DNA of 60,369 bases, from positions 1 through 60,369 of IMG/VR virus record IMGVR_UViG_3300037963_002318; one strand, 5' to 3'. The notes under the pieces are model-generated. The model made no database searches, had not been told where the DNA came from, and saw only the letters and a program-made list of their open reading frames with translations. The position numbers were made by a program, and so were the translations under genes. Source of the DNA: a virus. Positions 26,310 to 35,021 of this stretch are shown here, piece after piece. Every line of letters begins with the position of its first letter. Position 1 is the stretch's first letter.

Positions 26310-26956
26310 TCACTCTCCCTGTTTTACAACAGGTATGCCCCGTTGTTTTAATAATTCGACTACTTCGTTGCCGCTTAACTCTTGACCCGCCTTGTGTCGG
26401 CGTTGTTTAACTCTCTCCATCATGGATTTGCCATCTTTATTGGCTTTACCACTGGCTTCTCTAACTTGGTCTTGCATTTCGTTTAATACGGCAAGGTCAT
26501 ACTCAAATTGATACATTCCCCCTTTAGCAGTATATTTCATCAACAAGTCACTTGGTACGGCTCCTTTGTACGATGAACATAATGCGGGGGCTACCTTGCC
26601 TAAGAGTCCAAAGGGATTGCGCCCTCCGGCTCTCCAATCCCTCTAACAAAATTAAACACCTGCATCAATTCATCCTTGTCAAGCATGTTGACATCGAAAT
26701 CATCGGGCAGGCATGGGGGAATCATTTCCGTTATTTGTGAATTAACATCTCCGCCAACATCTTCAAGAGCCACCATAAACTCTTCTTGTTGCTCGTCAGT
26801 CCACTCGTCTTGGTTTAAGCCGAAGTGCTTAAACTTGCGGAATGTTTTGGCTAGTAGGGTTTCAAACTTGAGTCGCTCCATACCGGAGGCTTGGCGTACC
26901 CAAATCTTCTTTGTTCCAATTTCAAACTCTTTCTTTAGTATCGGCATCTTTTTCAC
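26310..26956 (-). CDS. GT-type tail assembly chaperone made by -1 frameshift
   Basis: The 26600-26956 frame and the downstream frame ending at 26310 join by a -1 shift at CCCTTTG (26615 down to 26609). There is no stop in the shifted frame between the slip site and 26310. The product would be 215 residues: the G domain followed by a helical T domain (YQFEYDLAVLNEMQDQVREA). In many tailed phages G and GT coat the tape measure before tube assembly. Without the shift, the downstream frame would start only at a TTG or an internal ATG with no good ribosome site. Confidence 0.75.
26600..26956 (-). CDS. G-type tail assembly chaperone
   Basis: 118 residues, helical and acidic in the middle (LNQDEWTDEQQEEFMVALED). 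It sits between the tube gene group and the tape measure, as do lambda gpG-like proteins. It reads to TAG 26600-26602 when no frameshift occurs, and would be the more abundant of the two chaperone forms. Confidence 0.7.
   Translation of the reverse strand: MKKMPILKKEFEIGTKKIWVRQASGMERLKFETLLAKTFRKFKHFGLNQDEWTDEQQEEFMVALEDVGGDVNSQITEMIPPCLPDDFDVNMLDKDELMQVFNFVRGIGEPEGAIPLDS
26609..26615 (-). other. -1 ribosomal frameshift slippery heptamer
   Basis: On the minus strand the zero frame reads ATC CCT TTG, giving C-CCT-TTG, an exact X-XXY-YYZ heptamer, 7 bases before the zero-frame stop. Slipping to CCC-TTT keeps most codon-anticodon pairs and opens the frame that continues to 26310. I saw no strong hairpin just downstream. 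Confidence 0.7.
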
Positions 26957-27140
26957 TCTTCTTTGCTTTACTTTTCTTTGCTGGCTTTTTTGCCTTAGTT
27001 GTCTTTTTCTTTACTTCGACAACTGGTTCTTCGACGACTACCGGTTCTTCAACTACCGGCTCATCGTCTTGAATAGATAGCCCTTTTGTTAGGACTACGG
27101 ACTTTACTTTTCCGATTATTTTTCCTACTGATTTTCGCAT
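26922..27140 (-). CDS. Small Lys-rich protein with histone-H1-like tail
   Basis: 72 residues from ATG 27140 (AAGGTGATT upstream). A basic N-terminus (MRKSVGKIIGKVKSVV), an acidic repeat of EEPVV units (about residues 28-43) and a Lys/Ala-rich tail (KKTTKAKKPAKKSKAKK). The charge pattern suggests a DNA- or protein-binding linker. It lies between tube and chaperone genes, so it may be a minor tail or head component. Confidence 0.45.
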   Translation of the reverse strand: MRKSVGKIIGKVKSVVLTKGLSIQDDEPVVEEPVVVEEPVVEVKKKTTKAKKPAKKSKAKKSEKDADTKERV

Positions 27141-27150
27141 CTTAATCACC

Positions 27151-27348
27151 TTATTGGTCTTCAAACATTATGTAGCAAATAACTTTGTTATTCCTTGAGT
27201 TTCTAACGAAGTTTAGGTCGTATAGACTGTCGCCAGCCGCCAAACTGCTTCTGAGAACCGCTTGAACCAATGTATCAATATCCGACATATCACCCTCAAC
27301 TGCGACAACAGTTAGTTTCGCTGGGTCGGTTACATTACCTGCTGGCAT
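27151..27348 (-). CDS. Small hypothetical tail-module protein
   Basis: 65 residues, no recognised motif. It begins with strands (KLTVVAVEGD) and has an amphipathic helix (DTLVQAVLRSSLAAGDS). It lies directly after the tail tube gene. Confidence 0.5.
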   Translation of the reverse strand: MPAGNVTDPAKLTVVAVEGDMSDIDTLVQAVLRSSLAAGDSLYDLNFVRNSRNNKVICYIMFEDQ

Positions 27349-27353
27349 CTAAA

Positions 27354-28427
27354 TCACGCTACCGAATACTTTACTCCGCTTGCCAACTCGGTTGAAGCGG
27401 CGGTGTGAGTTAGTACAGTTTCAGTCATTACATTGTCTGAGTCAACAAGAGCCACGAAGTTTAGGCTTAGGCTTTGTGTGTCACGACCACTAATGTTTGC
27501 GGTTGGTGCCTCCCAGCGTACTTTACGAATACCCATTACAAGGGATTGTGTACCGTTGGTTAGTGTTAGTTTGATTGCTGGGTCAGCAGTTACACCATCG
27601 TACAACTTGCCACCGCTTGTTAGAAGCATGTCGTAACCCGGAATGCTTGTACCGCTTGTTGTTGAAGCGTCTGAAAACTCAACTGTTCCTGTGATTTCAC
27701 GCATTCCCGGCTCCGGTTGGCGAAGGTATGTTCTGTCACCAATCGAGCAAGCCGCATCGGTGTCAAGGTTCATGTTAAACTCCATGCTGATTGAGTTAAT
27801 CTTAGTTGACTCAACTCCGGTTGCGCCTGCTTCTGAAAACTTAACTTCACCGTCTGCGAAGTGGAATCCGTCTAGTGCGGCACCGCCGAATGTTGGGGTT
27901 GCCAATGTGGTAACGCCCGACTCAGATTTTCCTGTAAAATCAACGGACATAGTAACATATTCACCGTGGGAGCAGTTAAGGCTAAGTCTGCTAACACACA
28001 TTCCAGTGTATGTGTGTTCCTTTTCCTCACGGCCTACTTCAAGGGTGAAGGATGGTAGGATATTTGCACTGTGTTCCTTGAATGTGTGTACGAAGGAGGA
28101 TATTGAGTACCCACCGCTACCCGGTGTTGCGCTATCGCCATAGATACCGTAAAGGCAGTTGCCCAAAAGGTCATCGGGTTGTACTACAAAGTTAATACCA
28201 CCTTCTGAGTATTCCTTTCCATTTACGGACTTTGCCGCACCGTATCTGCTAACATCTGCTCTTGTCATCAAGTCAAATCTATATTGTATGCTTTCATCGT
28301 CAATTTCACCGTACTTCATGTTTGCGTGTCCAGTCAAAACCGATGCAGTGCCGTATGAACGGGCACCGGTGCTGGTAGTCTGCTCAGGTGTCATGGCGAA
28401 ATATCTATATGCGAAATTAGAGGTCAT
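27354..28427 (-). CDS. Major tail tube protein
   Basis: 357 residues, strand-rich, with the pattern of siphovirus tube proteins: repeated beta segments separated by short turns, ending in SLSLNFVALVDSDN. It precedes the chaperones and tape measure, as expected. GGTGAAGG stands before its ATG. At this length it probably carries an outward-facing extra domain beyond the tube core. Confidence 0.7.
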   Translation of the reverse strand: MTSNFAYRYFAMTPEQTTSTGARSYGTASVLTGHANMKYGEIDDESIQYRFDLMTRADVSRYGAAKSVNGKEYSEGGINFVVQPDDLLGNCLYGIYGDSATPGSGGYSISSFVHTFKEHSANILPSFTLEVGREEKEHTYTGMCVSRLSLNCSHGEYVTMSVDFTGKSESGVTTLATPTFGGAALDGFHFADGEVKFSEAGATGVESTKINSISMEFNMNLDTDAACSIGDRTYLRQPEPGMREITGTVEFSDASTTSGTSIPGYDMLLTSGGKLYDGVTADPAIKLTLTNGTQSLVMGIRKVRWEAPTANISGRDTQSLSLNFVALVDSDNVMTETVLTHTAASTELASGVKYSVA

Positions 28428-28476
28428 ATTACCTTCACCTGTATGTCGCTACTAATGGTTTGTTATTTGAAGGTTA

Positions 28477-29568
28477 TTACCGATGTAGCATGTTTAATTG
28501 ACGCATGTATGTCAATTCCATACGGTGAACGCAGATAACTTCGTCATTATCCATTTTAGTATCGAAGGTAATAGAGTAATCGGTTAGGCTATCAGTCGTG
28601 CCTTTAAGCCCGGTGTTAGTATAGATTTCATCGAAAGCATCACCAGCAATCTCCATTCCTTGACGATAAGCATTCTTGTAATCTGTGCCTCGGGTAGTTA
28701 TAAACAGGATTAAGGTGAAAAATTGCTTGATTCTTGTACCACCCACTGTGTCAAAGTTTGGTGAATCCATCTTCTGTAAAATTACATGAATGCTGGGGGG
28801 AGCGATTCTTGAAATCTGCTGGCTAGATATATCGTAGCCGTATAGGATGGATGAGTCATCAACAAGGTTTTTGATAAAGAATCGCTTGCTATTCTGCAAT
28901 AGATTTACCACTGAAAGACCCATACGAATAAGACTGTCAGATACAAAGGCACTTGTGGATAATTCGTCAGGACTGAACGAACCCATGTTGGTAGTATAGA
29001 CATTATTCCATAGAATCGTTCCATCGTCATTCCCCCACTGTATCTTCTTGGATGAACCTGCACTGCCTGTCACTTCAAGATAGTTGGTAGCCGCTAAATC
29101 ATCTTCAACTATCTCTCTCATATACAAACGGGCTTTACCGGTCGCACTATCTAGTGTTAGGCGAAGCATGATAGGCACTGCCTCGAAACCATCTGCTTGT
29201 GCTAAATCTAACTCTCTCGATGTAACAGTAGTAGTGCCTACTAATTTTAGAGTCTGTGAATTGCCGGTAGCATGGACTTCAACCTTGTGTGTTCCGTTAT
29301 CTAATTTCATAAGAACGGTGCCGTCAGATGGTGCCACCGAGTATTTGAAACAAACAACAAGAGTATAGTCATCAGTTGTTGGGGTTACATGCCAAAGTTG
29401 ACCGCTACCTGCACTAGCAATCTGCCAAGCCTCGCCAACGGCTGAACCATCTGAACCCGTACCTGTCAAAGTAAAAGACTCGTTATCCTGTCCATAATCG
29501 GTTAGGTTTGATGGGTCGCCACCATTCATGCGAGAAGTCCAATATTGATTAGTAGTTGATATTGCCAC
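28477..29568 (-). CDS. Tail completion/terminator protein with inserted LamG-like domain
   Basis: About 363 residues from GTG 29568; an ATG at 29598 would add 10. The middle part (about 60-200) is a concanavalin/LamG-like sandwich (DYTLVVCFKYS, LMLRLTLDSATGKARLYM-like strands). The C-terminal third (about 235-363) looks like a tail-terminator domain (PSIHVILQKMDSP, RIKQFFTLILFI). Position after the gp10-like gene supports the terminator call. The added sandwich could decorate the neck and bind sugars. Confidence 0.55.
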   Translation of the reverse strand: MAISTTNQYWTSRMNGGDPSNLTDYGQDNESFTLTGTGSDGSAVGEAWQIASAGSGQLWHVTPTTDDYTLVVCFKYSVAPSDGTVLMKLDNGTHKVEVHATGNSQTLKLVGTTTVTSRELDLAQADGFEAVPIMLRLTLDSATGKARLYMREIVEDDLAATNYLEVTGSAGSSKKIQWGNDDGTILWNNVYTTNMGSFSPDELSTSAFVSDSLIRMGLSVVNLLQNSKRFFIKNLVDDSSILYGYDISSQQISRIAPPSIHVILQKMDSPNFDTVGGTRIKQFFTLILFITTRGTDYKNAYRQGMEIAGDAFDEIYTNTGLKGTTDSLTDYSITFDTKMDNDEVICVHRMELTYMRQLNMLHR

Positions 29569-30118
29569 GGCCACCACCCCACGCCTCATTAAAAGCATCT
29601 ATTATTGCCGCCTCAATCTTCGGGCTAACTGCATCTCTCGCTTTGCTCAACCAATCAATTGATTTGAAACCGGGATGCACCATGTTATTACCAGTTTTAG
29701 CGTTGATAAACCCTAAGCCAGCACCAAAAGTTAGGCTATTTTCTATTGTTTTGAATGTGAACGGGTAGTCAAACTTGGGAGAGCCGTACTCAAGATACTG
29801 TGCTAATTTACCACCACGGGAACCTGTGACACCGCCTTCATCAATAGGGTCGGAACCAAAGCGCACTTCTGCTTTTTGATTGTGATTTTCACCTATTTCC
29901 ACTATTAAGGAATCTGCTACCTTTTGTGCCATAGCCTGTTGCCTAACTGGTGCGTCACGCTTTATCTGTGACTGTGATGTAGGAATCTGCGCCTTTAGTA
30001 CATCGTAAATGGCATCAGCCATAATTTCGGCAGATGTTCTTTCCATCTCCTTGATAGCCGCATCAGTTTGACGGGTATCAATCTCGAGGGAAAATCCCAT
30101 ACCAAATCTATTTACCAT
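29549..30118 (-). CDS. Neck/tail completion protein, HK97 gp10-like
   Basis: 189 residues. The helical opening (DAAIKEMERTSAEIMADAIYDVL) and the GKLAQYLEYGSPKFDYP segment match the HK97-gp10 pattern, where an (Y/E)YG motif precedes the C-terminal helices. It joins head and tail. It overlaps the next gene by about 20 bases. Confidence 0.7.
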   Translation of the reverse strand: MVNRFGMGFSLEIDTRQTDAAIKEMERTSAEIMADAIYDVLKAQIPTSQSQIKRDAPVRQQAMAQKVADSLIVEIGENHNQKAEVRFGSDPIDEGGVTGSRGGKLAQYLEYGSPKFDYPFTFKTIENSLTFGAGLGFINAKTGNNMVHPGFKSIDWLSKARDAVSPKIEAAIIDAFNEAWGGGRGNINY

Positions 30119-30127
30119 TTAATCCCC

Positions 30128-30658
30128 TCAATCAACAGTCCCCAAATGAGCCAATCTAGTTAGGCTTGCGGTTCCTCTTGCTCGAAGGACATTAGAGCGC
30201 ACCGGGTCGGAACCTGCGGTGTGGAATGCGGCTTCATCTTCAAGGTATATTGCCGCCGCTAAATCAGCACAAATCTCTCGGGCTATCTCCGCAAACTCCC
30301 CTTCTTGTACAGGGGATGCGGTATCATGTGCAAAGTCTATACCTGTGCAACCTGTTAGTGTGGCACCGCCTTTACCAGTCCACTTGAATGTGTCGCCATC
30401 TATGTTACCTGTTCCGGCAGTTGAAAAATCAGCGTTACTAACAAGTGTGATTGTAGTAGCACCTGCGCTAACTGCACCGTTTAATGTATTTGACGCTATG
30501 TATGAGGATGGGGCATCACGACCATAGTCACGGAATGACTGGTCTATCTCCACACCAGCCCTGCGGATAGCACTTGCTATACGAGTAGCGGCTCTATCAC
30601 GCTGGCCGGAATCAAGACCCAATCTAACTGAAACATCTGCCGCCGTACAATATCCCAT
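30128..30658 (-). CDS. Head-tail connector, gp6-like
   Basis: 176 residues. It opens YCTAADVSVRLGLDSGQRD and has helical segments typical of head-completion adaptors. A strand-rich insert (about residues 58-115, ATTITLVSNADF) splits it, and the C-terminus returns to helices (FAEIAREICADLAAAIYL). The order connector, gp10-like, terminator, tube is standard for siphoviruses. Confidence 0.65.
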   Translation of the reverse strand: MGYCTAADVSVRLGLDSGQRDRAATRIASAIRRAGVEIDQSFRDYGRDAPSSYIASNTLNGAVSAGATTITLVSNADFSTAGTGNIDGDTFKWTGKGGATLTGCTGIDFAHDTASPVQEGEFAEIAREICADLAAAIYLEDEAAFHTAGSDPVRSNVLRARGTASLTRLAHLGTVD

Positions 30659-30666
30659 ATTATCAC

Positions 30667-30864
30667 CTACAAAATCAAACTACCCACATCAACGCCGAAG
30701 GATGCCGCAATAAAGATAATTAGTATTCGTACACTGCCGTGTAGTTTGGCAAGTGATACCATCATCTCCGTCTGAGCCTCTCCCATTTTTTCCAATAATT
30801 CCTCATGCTTTTCTATGCGCTTTTCGATATTATCGAGGCGCACACCATGAGTGGTTCTTGACAT
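30667..30864 (-). CDS. Small membrane protein with coiled coil
   Basis: 65 residues from ATG 30864 with AAGGAGTG upstream. A charged helix (DNIEKRIEKHEELLEKMGEA) is followed by a C-terminal membrane helix (RILIIFIAASFGVDVGSLIL). It pairs with the membrane gene just upstream. The arrangement would fit a holin or spanin-like lysis pair, but no endolysin is seen nearby. Confidence 0.5.
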   Translation of the reverse strand: MSRTTHGVRLDNIEKRIEKHEELLEKMGEAQTEMMVSLAKLHGSVRILIIFIAASFGVDVGSLIL

Positions 30865-30869
30865 GGAAA

Positions 30870-31049
30870 TCACTCCTTCTTTTCATCCATGACATCATCC
30901 ACGACTTCTTTAATGTCGTCAACTATGTCACCTAATTCGTCAAGGGTGATTTTACCATCATCAAGGTAATATCGCTTGTATATCTGATATGCGCCAGTAA
31001 CGACTATTCCCGCTATTCCCACATATAATGCTATTGTTGTTATATCCAT
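30870..31049 (-). CDS. Small single-pass membrane protein
   Basis: 59 residues from ATG 31049. The N-terminal membrane helix (TTIALYVGIAGIVVTGAYQI, residues 4-23) is followed by an acidic amphipathic tail (ELGDIVDDIKEVVDDVMDE). Possible holin-like or virion membrane-interacting protein, by position only. Confidence 0.5.
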   Translation of the reverse strand: MDITTIALYVGIAGIVVTGAYQIYKRYYLDDGKITLDELGDIVDDIKEVVDDVMDEKKE

Positions 31050-31051
31050 TT

Positions 31052-31216
31052 TCAATCATCTCTATATTCTATTTGTTTTACTGCCGAGGTCGGTATAAAA
31101 GTAAAAGGCTTGCTTTCGCCGGGCCTATACACTGCGTAGCCGTGGTCTGTCTTTTCAATGTTCACATTGGTATAACATCTCTCGGGAGGCTGATACACTA
31201 CTTTGCCTTTACGCAT
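31052..31216 (-). CDS. Small hypothetical protein (54 residues)
   Basis: Reads MRKGKVVYQPPERC and ends AVKQIEYRDD. Strand-rich, with GYAVYRPGES in the middle. The ATG overlaps the stop of the gene at 31209 and its own stop is 2 bases before the next start, so it fits the tiling of the block. Function unknown. Confidence 0.55.
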   Translation of the reverse strand: MRKGKVVYQPPERCYTNVNIEKTDHGYAVYRPGESKPFTFIPTSAVKQIEYRDD

Positions 31217-31319
31217 TCTTTTCACCTGTAATTAAGTCCTTCTTTTGCTGTTTTTCGGCTCTATCTAAGTCCTTTGACTTTGCATCAAACCACGCATCTA
31301 ACATTTTACATCTTGTCAT
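31209..31319 (-). CDS. Very small hypothetical protein (36 residues)
   Basis: Reads MTRCKMLDAWFDAKSK and ends ITGEKNA. It has AAGGTGATTG just before the ATG and tiles exactly between the head-fibre gene and the 31052 gene. Charged and helical; function unknown. Confidence 0.45.
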   Translation of the reverse strand: MTRCKMLDAWFDAKSKDLDRAEKQQKKDLITGEKNA

Positions 31320-31328
31320 TCAATCACC

Positions 31329-33323
31329 TTAACTTGTAATAAACGCTGGAATGAAAACTAGCGTTCCATCATTTAATGTTACTGGGCCAATAAACCCGTA
31401 TGGGACTAAACCTAAAGCCGCATTATCGGGGACTGCTGAGAATGCCGGGGCGACAGGGGCGGGTGCGCCTGCAAAATCGGCATTGATTGTAACTGCGCCT
31501 GTTGCGCCGCTAACTGTTACATTTGTGCCAGCAACATTTGAAGTTACACCTGTATTATTGATTGTTACTGCCCCTGTTGCACCACTGACACCTATACCTG
31601 TTCCCGCTACATTTGAAGTTACGCCTGTGTTTGTAACTGTCAAAGTATCAGTAGCCGAAGCCGCAGTTGAGATACCTGTACCGCCTGCAATATCAACGGT
31701 ATTACCATCAGTAATACTTTGATTAGCACCGCTATCGCCACTCAAAGTCCAAGAAGTCATGCCTCCGCCACCACCGCCACCACTGGCAAGTAGGTCATGG
31801 TCTGTACCACTTTCGTCAGTAAAGTATAGTTTATTGTCACTAGATTTGACCCATATTTGACCGAATCCAGTAGCAGGTGTCAAAGGATGGTCGCTAGTGT
31901 CAGTCAATTTTATTCCTTCGTCTGCGTGTAATATGCTATTTGTTATATCAAAAGTCAAATTGTTGTCACTGATAAACTTGCCAGCGTGGTCTGATAATTG
32001 GACATTACCACCTGTACCATGAGAGGGAGTTATTGGGAAACTGTCACTAACTACTGAAGTGTAAATACCATCTGCTATTTGTGAATAATTCCAAGAGCCT
32101 TTTATTATTGGCCTTCTAACTGTGGTTATCACTGAAGTTTCATTAGTGGCTACTTGGTGTGGGCCCTCAAGTGAGGCACCGCTTTCTATTGTCAAATTGT
32201 TAAGGCTTAATGTTCTGCCCGAAGCGATAGTCGCTTTCCTACCTGCGGTACCATCGGTTCTTATGACAACACCATACCATATGCCTTTGAAAGAGCCATC
32301 ATTAGCACCGTATGAAGTGGAACCACTAACAGGAAATGTAAAGGTAGCACTGTTTATAGTAAAATCAAATGTAGCAAGGCCAGCGTCAAATGTATTTCCA
32401 TTGTAGTCAAATGTTGAAGTAGTTAGTAATTTGAAAACTTTACTTGCATCATTTTTTGGGCTATTTCTAGTACCAGCAAATGTAACTCCAGTATTTGTTA
32501 ACTGTAAAGAATACATAGTAACTGCGCCATGCACAGTTGATGTAGGTGCCCTATGATAATCCGGCCTAAAGGTATGTGCTACCGCAGATGTGACTTTTGG
32601 ATATGGCCCATCATCAAAGTAAATATTTACACCAGTTGATATACCCGAACCAAAATCATAAGTAATATCGTCTTGATTGTAAATAACGGCATACTCGCCG
32701 TTTGTAACCCATCTATTATCTGCATTAGGTAGCCCTGTGAATGTGATAGTGGAGTTTGCCCCTCTAGTATTCTTTAATGCTCCATCAAGAGCAAGTGCCG
32801 TTTGTGCTGATGAAGTATTGCCAAGCGTGACATCGGTGTAAATATCAATAGATGATTCAGAAGATATTGTGACGCTAGGCCCAGCCGACTCATTAGCCGA
32901 AACTGAATTAATAGTCATTATATTGTTTGATATGGCAGTAATGTAAAAAGAACCACTATTACCAGCAGAACCCGCTATTGTTATGTACATTCCTACTCTA
33001 AAGCCCAATGGTTCAAAATTATTGACTGAATCTGTCAATGTATTAGCGGTGCTATCAAACACTATTGTAGTTGTAGTTAATGAAGTTTCATACTTGTATT
33101 CGGGATTAACAGTAATGCTTTGTACTTGACCTATGTCCCACCTACATACTGCATTACCTTTGTTTGACTTCATTGTTAAAGCGTCGCCAAACACACAATC
33201 ATCTGTTGCACCGGGAACGCCTGTTGAACCACTACCGTCTGCGGCAGTATTCCAATTAGCGGCAGTGTTAGCAGTTAACGCAGTACCGCTAGTTTGATTT
33301 GCTATCCAATACTTAGTAGCCAT
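31329..33323 (-). CDS. Head fibre / decoration protein with C-terminal repeats
   Basis: 664 residues, Ser/Thr/Asn/Gly-rich and strand-rich. A glycine run (ASGGGGGGGMTSW, about residue 520) separates a long beta-rich N-terminal part from a C-terminal fibre segment. The unit TGVTSNVAGTGI plus VSGATGAVTI occurs twice in tandem. Its place among the connectors suggests a head or neck fibre rather than a tail fibre. It may be a host-surface adhesin. Confidence 0.6.
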   Translation of the reverse strand: MATKYWIANQTSGTALTANTAANWNTAADGSGSTGVPGATDDCVFGDALTMKSNKGNAVCRWDIGQVQSITVNPEYKYETSLTTTTIVFDSTANTLTDSVNNFEPLGFRVGMYITIAGSAGNSGSFYITAISNNIMTINSVSANESAGPSVTISSESSIDIYTDVTLGNTSSAQTALALDGALKNTRGANSTITFTGLPNADNRWVTNGEYAVIYNQDDITYDFGSGISTGVNIYFDDGPYPKVTSAVAHTFRPDYHRAPTSTVHGAVTMYSLQLTNTGVTFAGTRNSPKNDASKVFKLLTTSTFDYNGNTFDAGLATFDFTINSATFTFPVSGSTSYGANDGSFKGIWYGVVIRTDGTAGRKATIASGRTLSLNNLTIESGASLEGPHQVATNETSVITTVRRPIIKGSWNYSQIADGIYTSVVSDSFPITPSHGTGGNVQLSDHAGKFISDNNLTFDITNSILHADEGIKLTDTSDHPLTPATGFGQIWVKSSDNKLYFTDESGTDHDLLASGGGGGGGMTSWTLSGDSGANQSITDGNTVDIAGGTGISTAASATDTLTVTNTGVTSNVAGTGIGVSGATGAVTINNTGVTSNVAGTNVTVSGATGAVTINADFAGAPAPVAPAFSAVPDNAALGLVPYGFIGPVTLNDGTLVFIPAFITS

Positions 33324-33329
33324 TTAGCA

Positions 33330-33722
33330 TCAACTCGATGATAGACGAGTTGTTGTTGAGCCACTTGCGAATGCTGAACCTTCACCTTCTGAAACTAATT
33401 TCAGTGCTTGGTCTGCCCTTGTTTGAAAGGTCTTAATCTGTTCAGCAAACCGGCGGTCATATACACTACGCTCATCTTCGCTATAATATGTCGCCACCGT
33501 ATTGATTAGGATATTTAGGCAGTCAAGAGCAACCAGCATTTTGATTGCTCCTTCTTTGAGGTCAGTAGTAACTTGGTTATCAGCAGTAACACCGTAGCGG
33601 GAGCCTCGAGCAACCTTATTAACTTCATTAGTGCGAATAGTAATCATTTCACTAATGGTTCCTTCGTTTAGACCCTTTGGCCTGTTAAGAAGGTCACGAA
33701 TGTTATCAGTCGTTACTGCCAT
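33330..33722 (-). CDS. Head protein, small helical
   Basis: 130 residues from ATG 33722, helical (IRDLLNRPKGLNEGTISEMI and AIKMLVALDCLNILINTV), with a Ser/Thr-rich tail. It lies between the capsid and connector genes, where head-completion proteins are encoded. It overlaps the upstream gene by 17 bases. Confidence 0.5.
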   Translation of the reverse strand: MAVTTDNIRDLLNRPKGLNEGTISEMITIRTNEVNKVARGSRYGVTADNQVTTDLKEGAIKMLVALDCLNILINTVATYYSEDERSVYDRRFAEQIKTFQTRADQALKLVSEGEGSAFASGSTTTRLSSS

Positions 33723-34062
33723 CAGTCCCACCTACACCCCATCTGTCGTTAAAGTCTTTTGGAACATCGAGGACTACGGAGTCTTGGGGTATGAGAGTTG
33801 AACGCCCTATGATATACACCAACTGTGACTCAGCAATCATCTCAGCAAACCTACTGTTTGGCACCCAGTATAGGGTTTCAAACTCCAATAGATTTGCTGG
33901 ATTACCGGGCTTGCGGGATGGCGGGATGGCTAACCTAAATAGGAAGCCATTCCCGTCAATCCAGTGTTCCGCCATATGGCGTAAATCAGCAACCTTTGTA
34001 TTCAAGGTTGGCGTAATCCCCTTAGCCTTTAGTGCTTTGAGTAGTTTAGTCTTGTCAGACAA
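33706..34062 (-). CDS. Hypothetical head-module protein with HeH/SAP-like N-terminus
   Basis: 118 residues. The first 35 residues (LLKALKAKGITPTLNTKVADL) resemble a HeH/SAP fold, seen in phage head and DNA-binding proteins. The rest is mixed alpha/beta. It follows the major capsid gene directly. Exact role not known. Confidence 0.5.
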   Translation of the reverse strand: MSDKTKLLKALKAKGITPTLNTKVADLRHMAEHWIDGNGFLFRLAIPPSRKPGNPANLLEFETLYWVPNSRFAEMIAESQLVYIIGRSTLIPQDSVVLDVPKDFNDRWGVGGTDGSND

Positions 34063-34075
34063 GTAAAACCCTCAA

Positions 34076-35002
34076 TCACAGGCAACCGGTGATAGTGCAG
34101 ATTCTCATGTTCTTGCCAGCCGCCGCACCGTCTTGGTGTTCGTGGATGACGCTACCCATGTAGGAGGTTAGAAGCCATGAGAAACCGACACCCTCGATAC
34201 GAGTCAATTCGGTCTCTTGGAATCCAGCACCGTTGTATTGGAAAAACTCAGCAGTTTCAGCACCCGGTACCATTAGAATAGCACCGACTGTTCCAGCACC
34301 AGCAGCAGGGATAGCGTTTGTGCCACCGTAGTCACGGGTGTAATAAACATCAAGTCCGATTTGAGAGTTTAGTCTCTCTTGTAGGGACATCAATACATTG
34401 GTGTAAAGGCGTGTGTTTAGCATGTCGCCTCTCAATTCAGCAGGTAGGACTAGAGCAAGTCTTTCGTTACCGGAAACTCTTGCGTTCTTGAAAATCTTGT
34501 CCATAGCGTTTAGGACATCTGCCTCCGGGTCTGCTCCACCAGCACTCCATAGTGCAGTAGCCGCTTGAGCCTGTCCAGCACCAGCAACCAACTTTGTTAG
34601 AATGTGGTTGTCAATTAGGTCTGCTCTTGCTTGGATGATAGCCATTTGTTGACGGTTCATGTTTTCCCATGTTTCGCCACGAAGTAGTGTGGAGTCAAGG
34701 AAAACACATCGGCCCTGTCCCTTCTCAAGTTTAACTGAGTAGTTTTCAGTGCCAATCTTGGTCGGGTCAACAACTGCGTTGTCATCAAGTGGGTAGGAGA
34801 AGGTTCCGCTTGCACCAGTGTACCATGTGAAGGTCAACCAGTTAACATTACGGGTTCCAACTAACTTTGTTCCAATAGCAATTGTAGTGGACTGAAGTTG
34901 GATAAAGTCTCTAAGTGTTTGTTCTAATACTGCGTCACCCTTGCCGAATGGGCCAGTTGCCGCAGATACATTCAAGATTTTTTCTAAAGATTCGTTTGCC
35001 AT
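34076..35002 (-). CDS. Major capsid protein, HK97 fold
   Basis: 308 residues. The helical N-terminal arm is followed by an E-loop/P-domain pattern (GTFSYPLDDNAVV; NMNRQQMAIIQARADLIDNH is the spine helix), an A-domain and a final TSYMGSVIHEHQDGA strand region. The protease/scaffold gene and a cement protein stand upstream, as usual. A strong ribosome site, GGAGATGATG, precedes the ATG; the cement gene has the same one. Confidence 0.85.
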   Translation of the reverse strand: MANESLEKILNVSAATGPFGKGDAVLEQTLRDFIQLQSTTIAIGTKLVGTRNVNWLTFTWYTGASGTFSYPLDDNAVVDPTKIGTENYSVKLEKGQGRCVFLDSTLLRGETWENMNRQQMAIIQARADLIDNHILTKLVAGAGQAQAATALWSAGGADPEADVLNAMDKIFKNARVSGNERLALVLPAELRGDMLNTRLYTNVLMSLQERLNSQIGLDVYYTRDYGGTNAIPAAGAGTVGAILMVPGAETAEFFQYNGAGFQETELTRIEGVGFSWLLTSYMGSVIHEHQDGAAAGKNMRICTITGCL

Positions 35003-35021
35003 TTTTCATCATCTCCTAATA

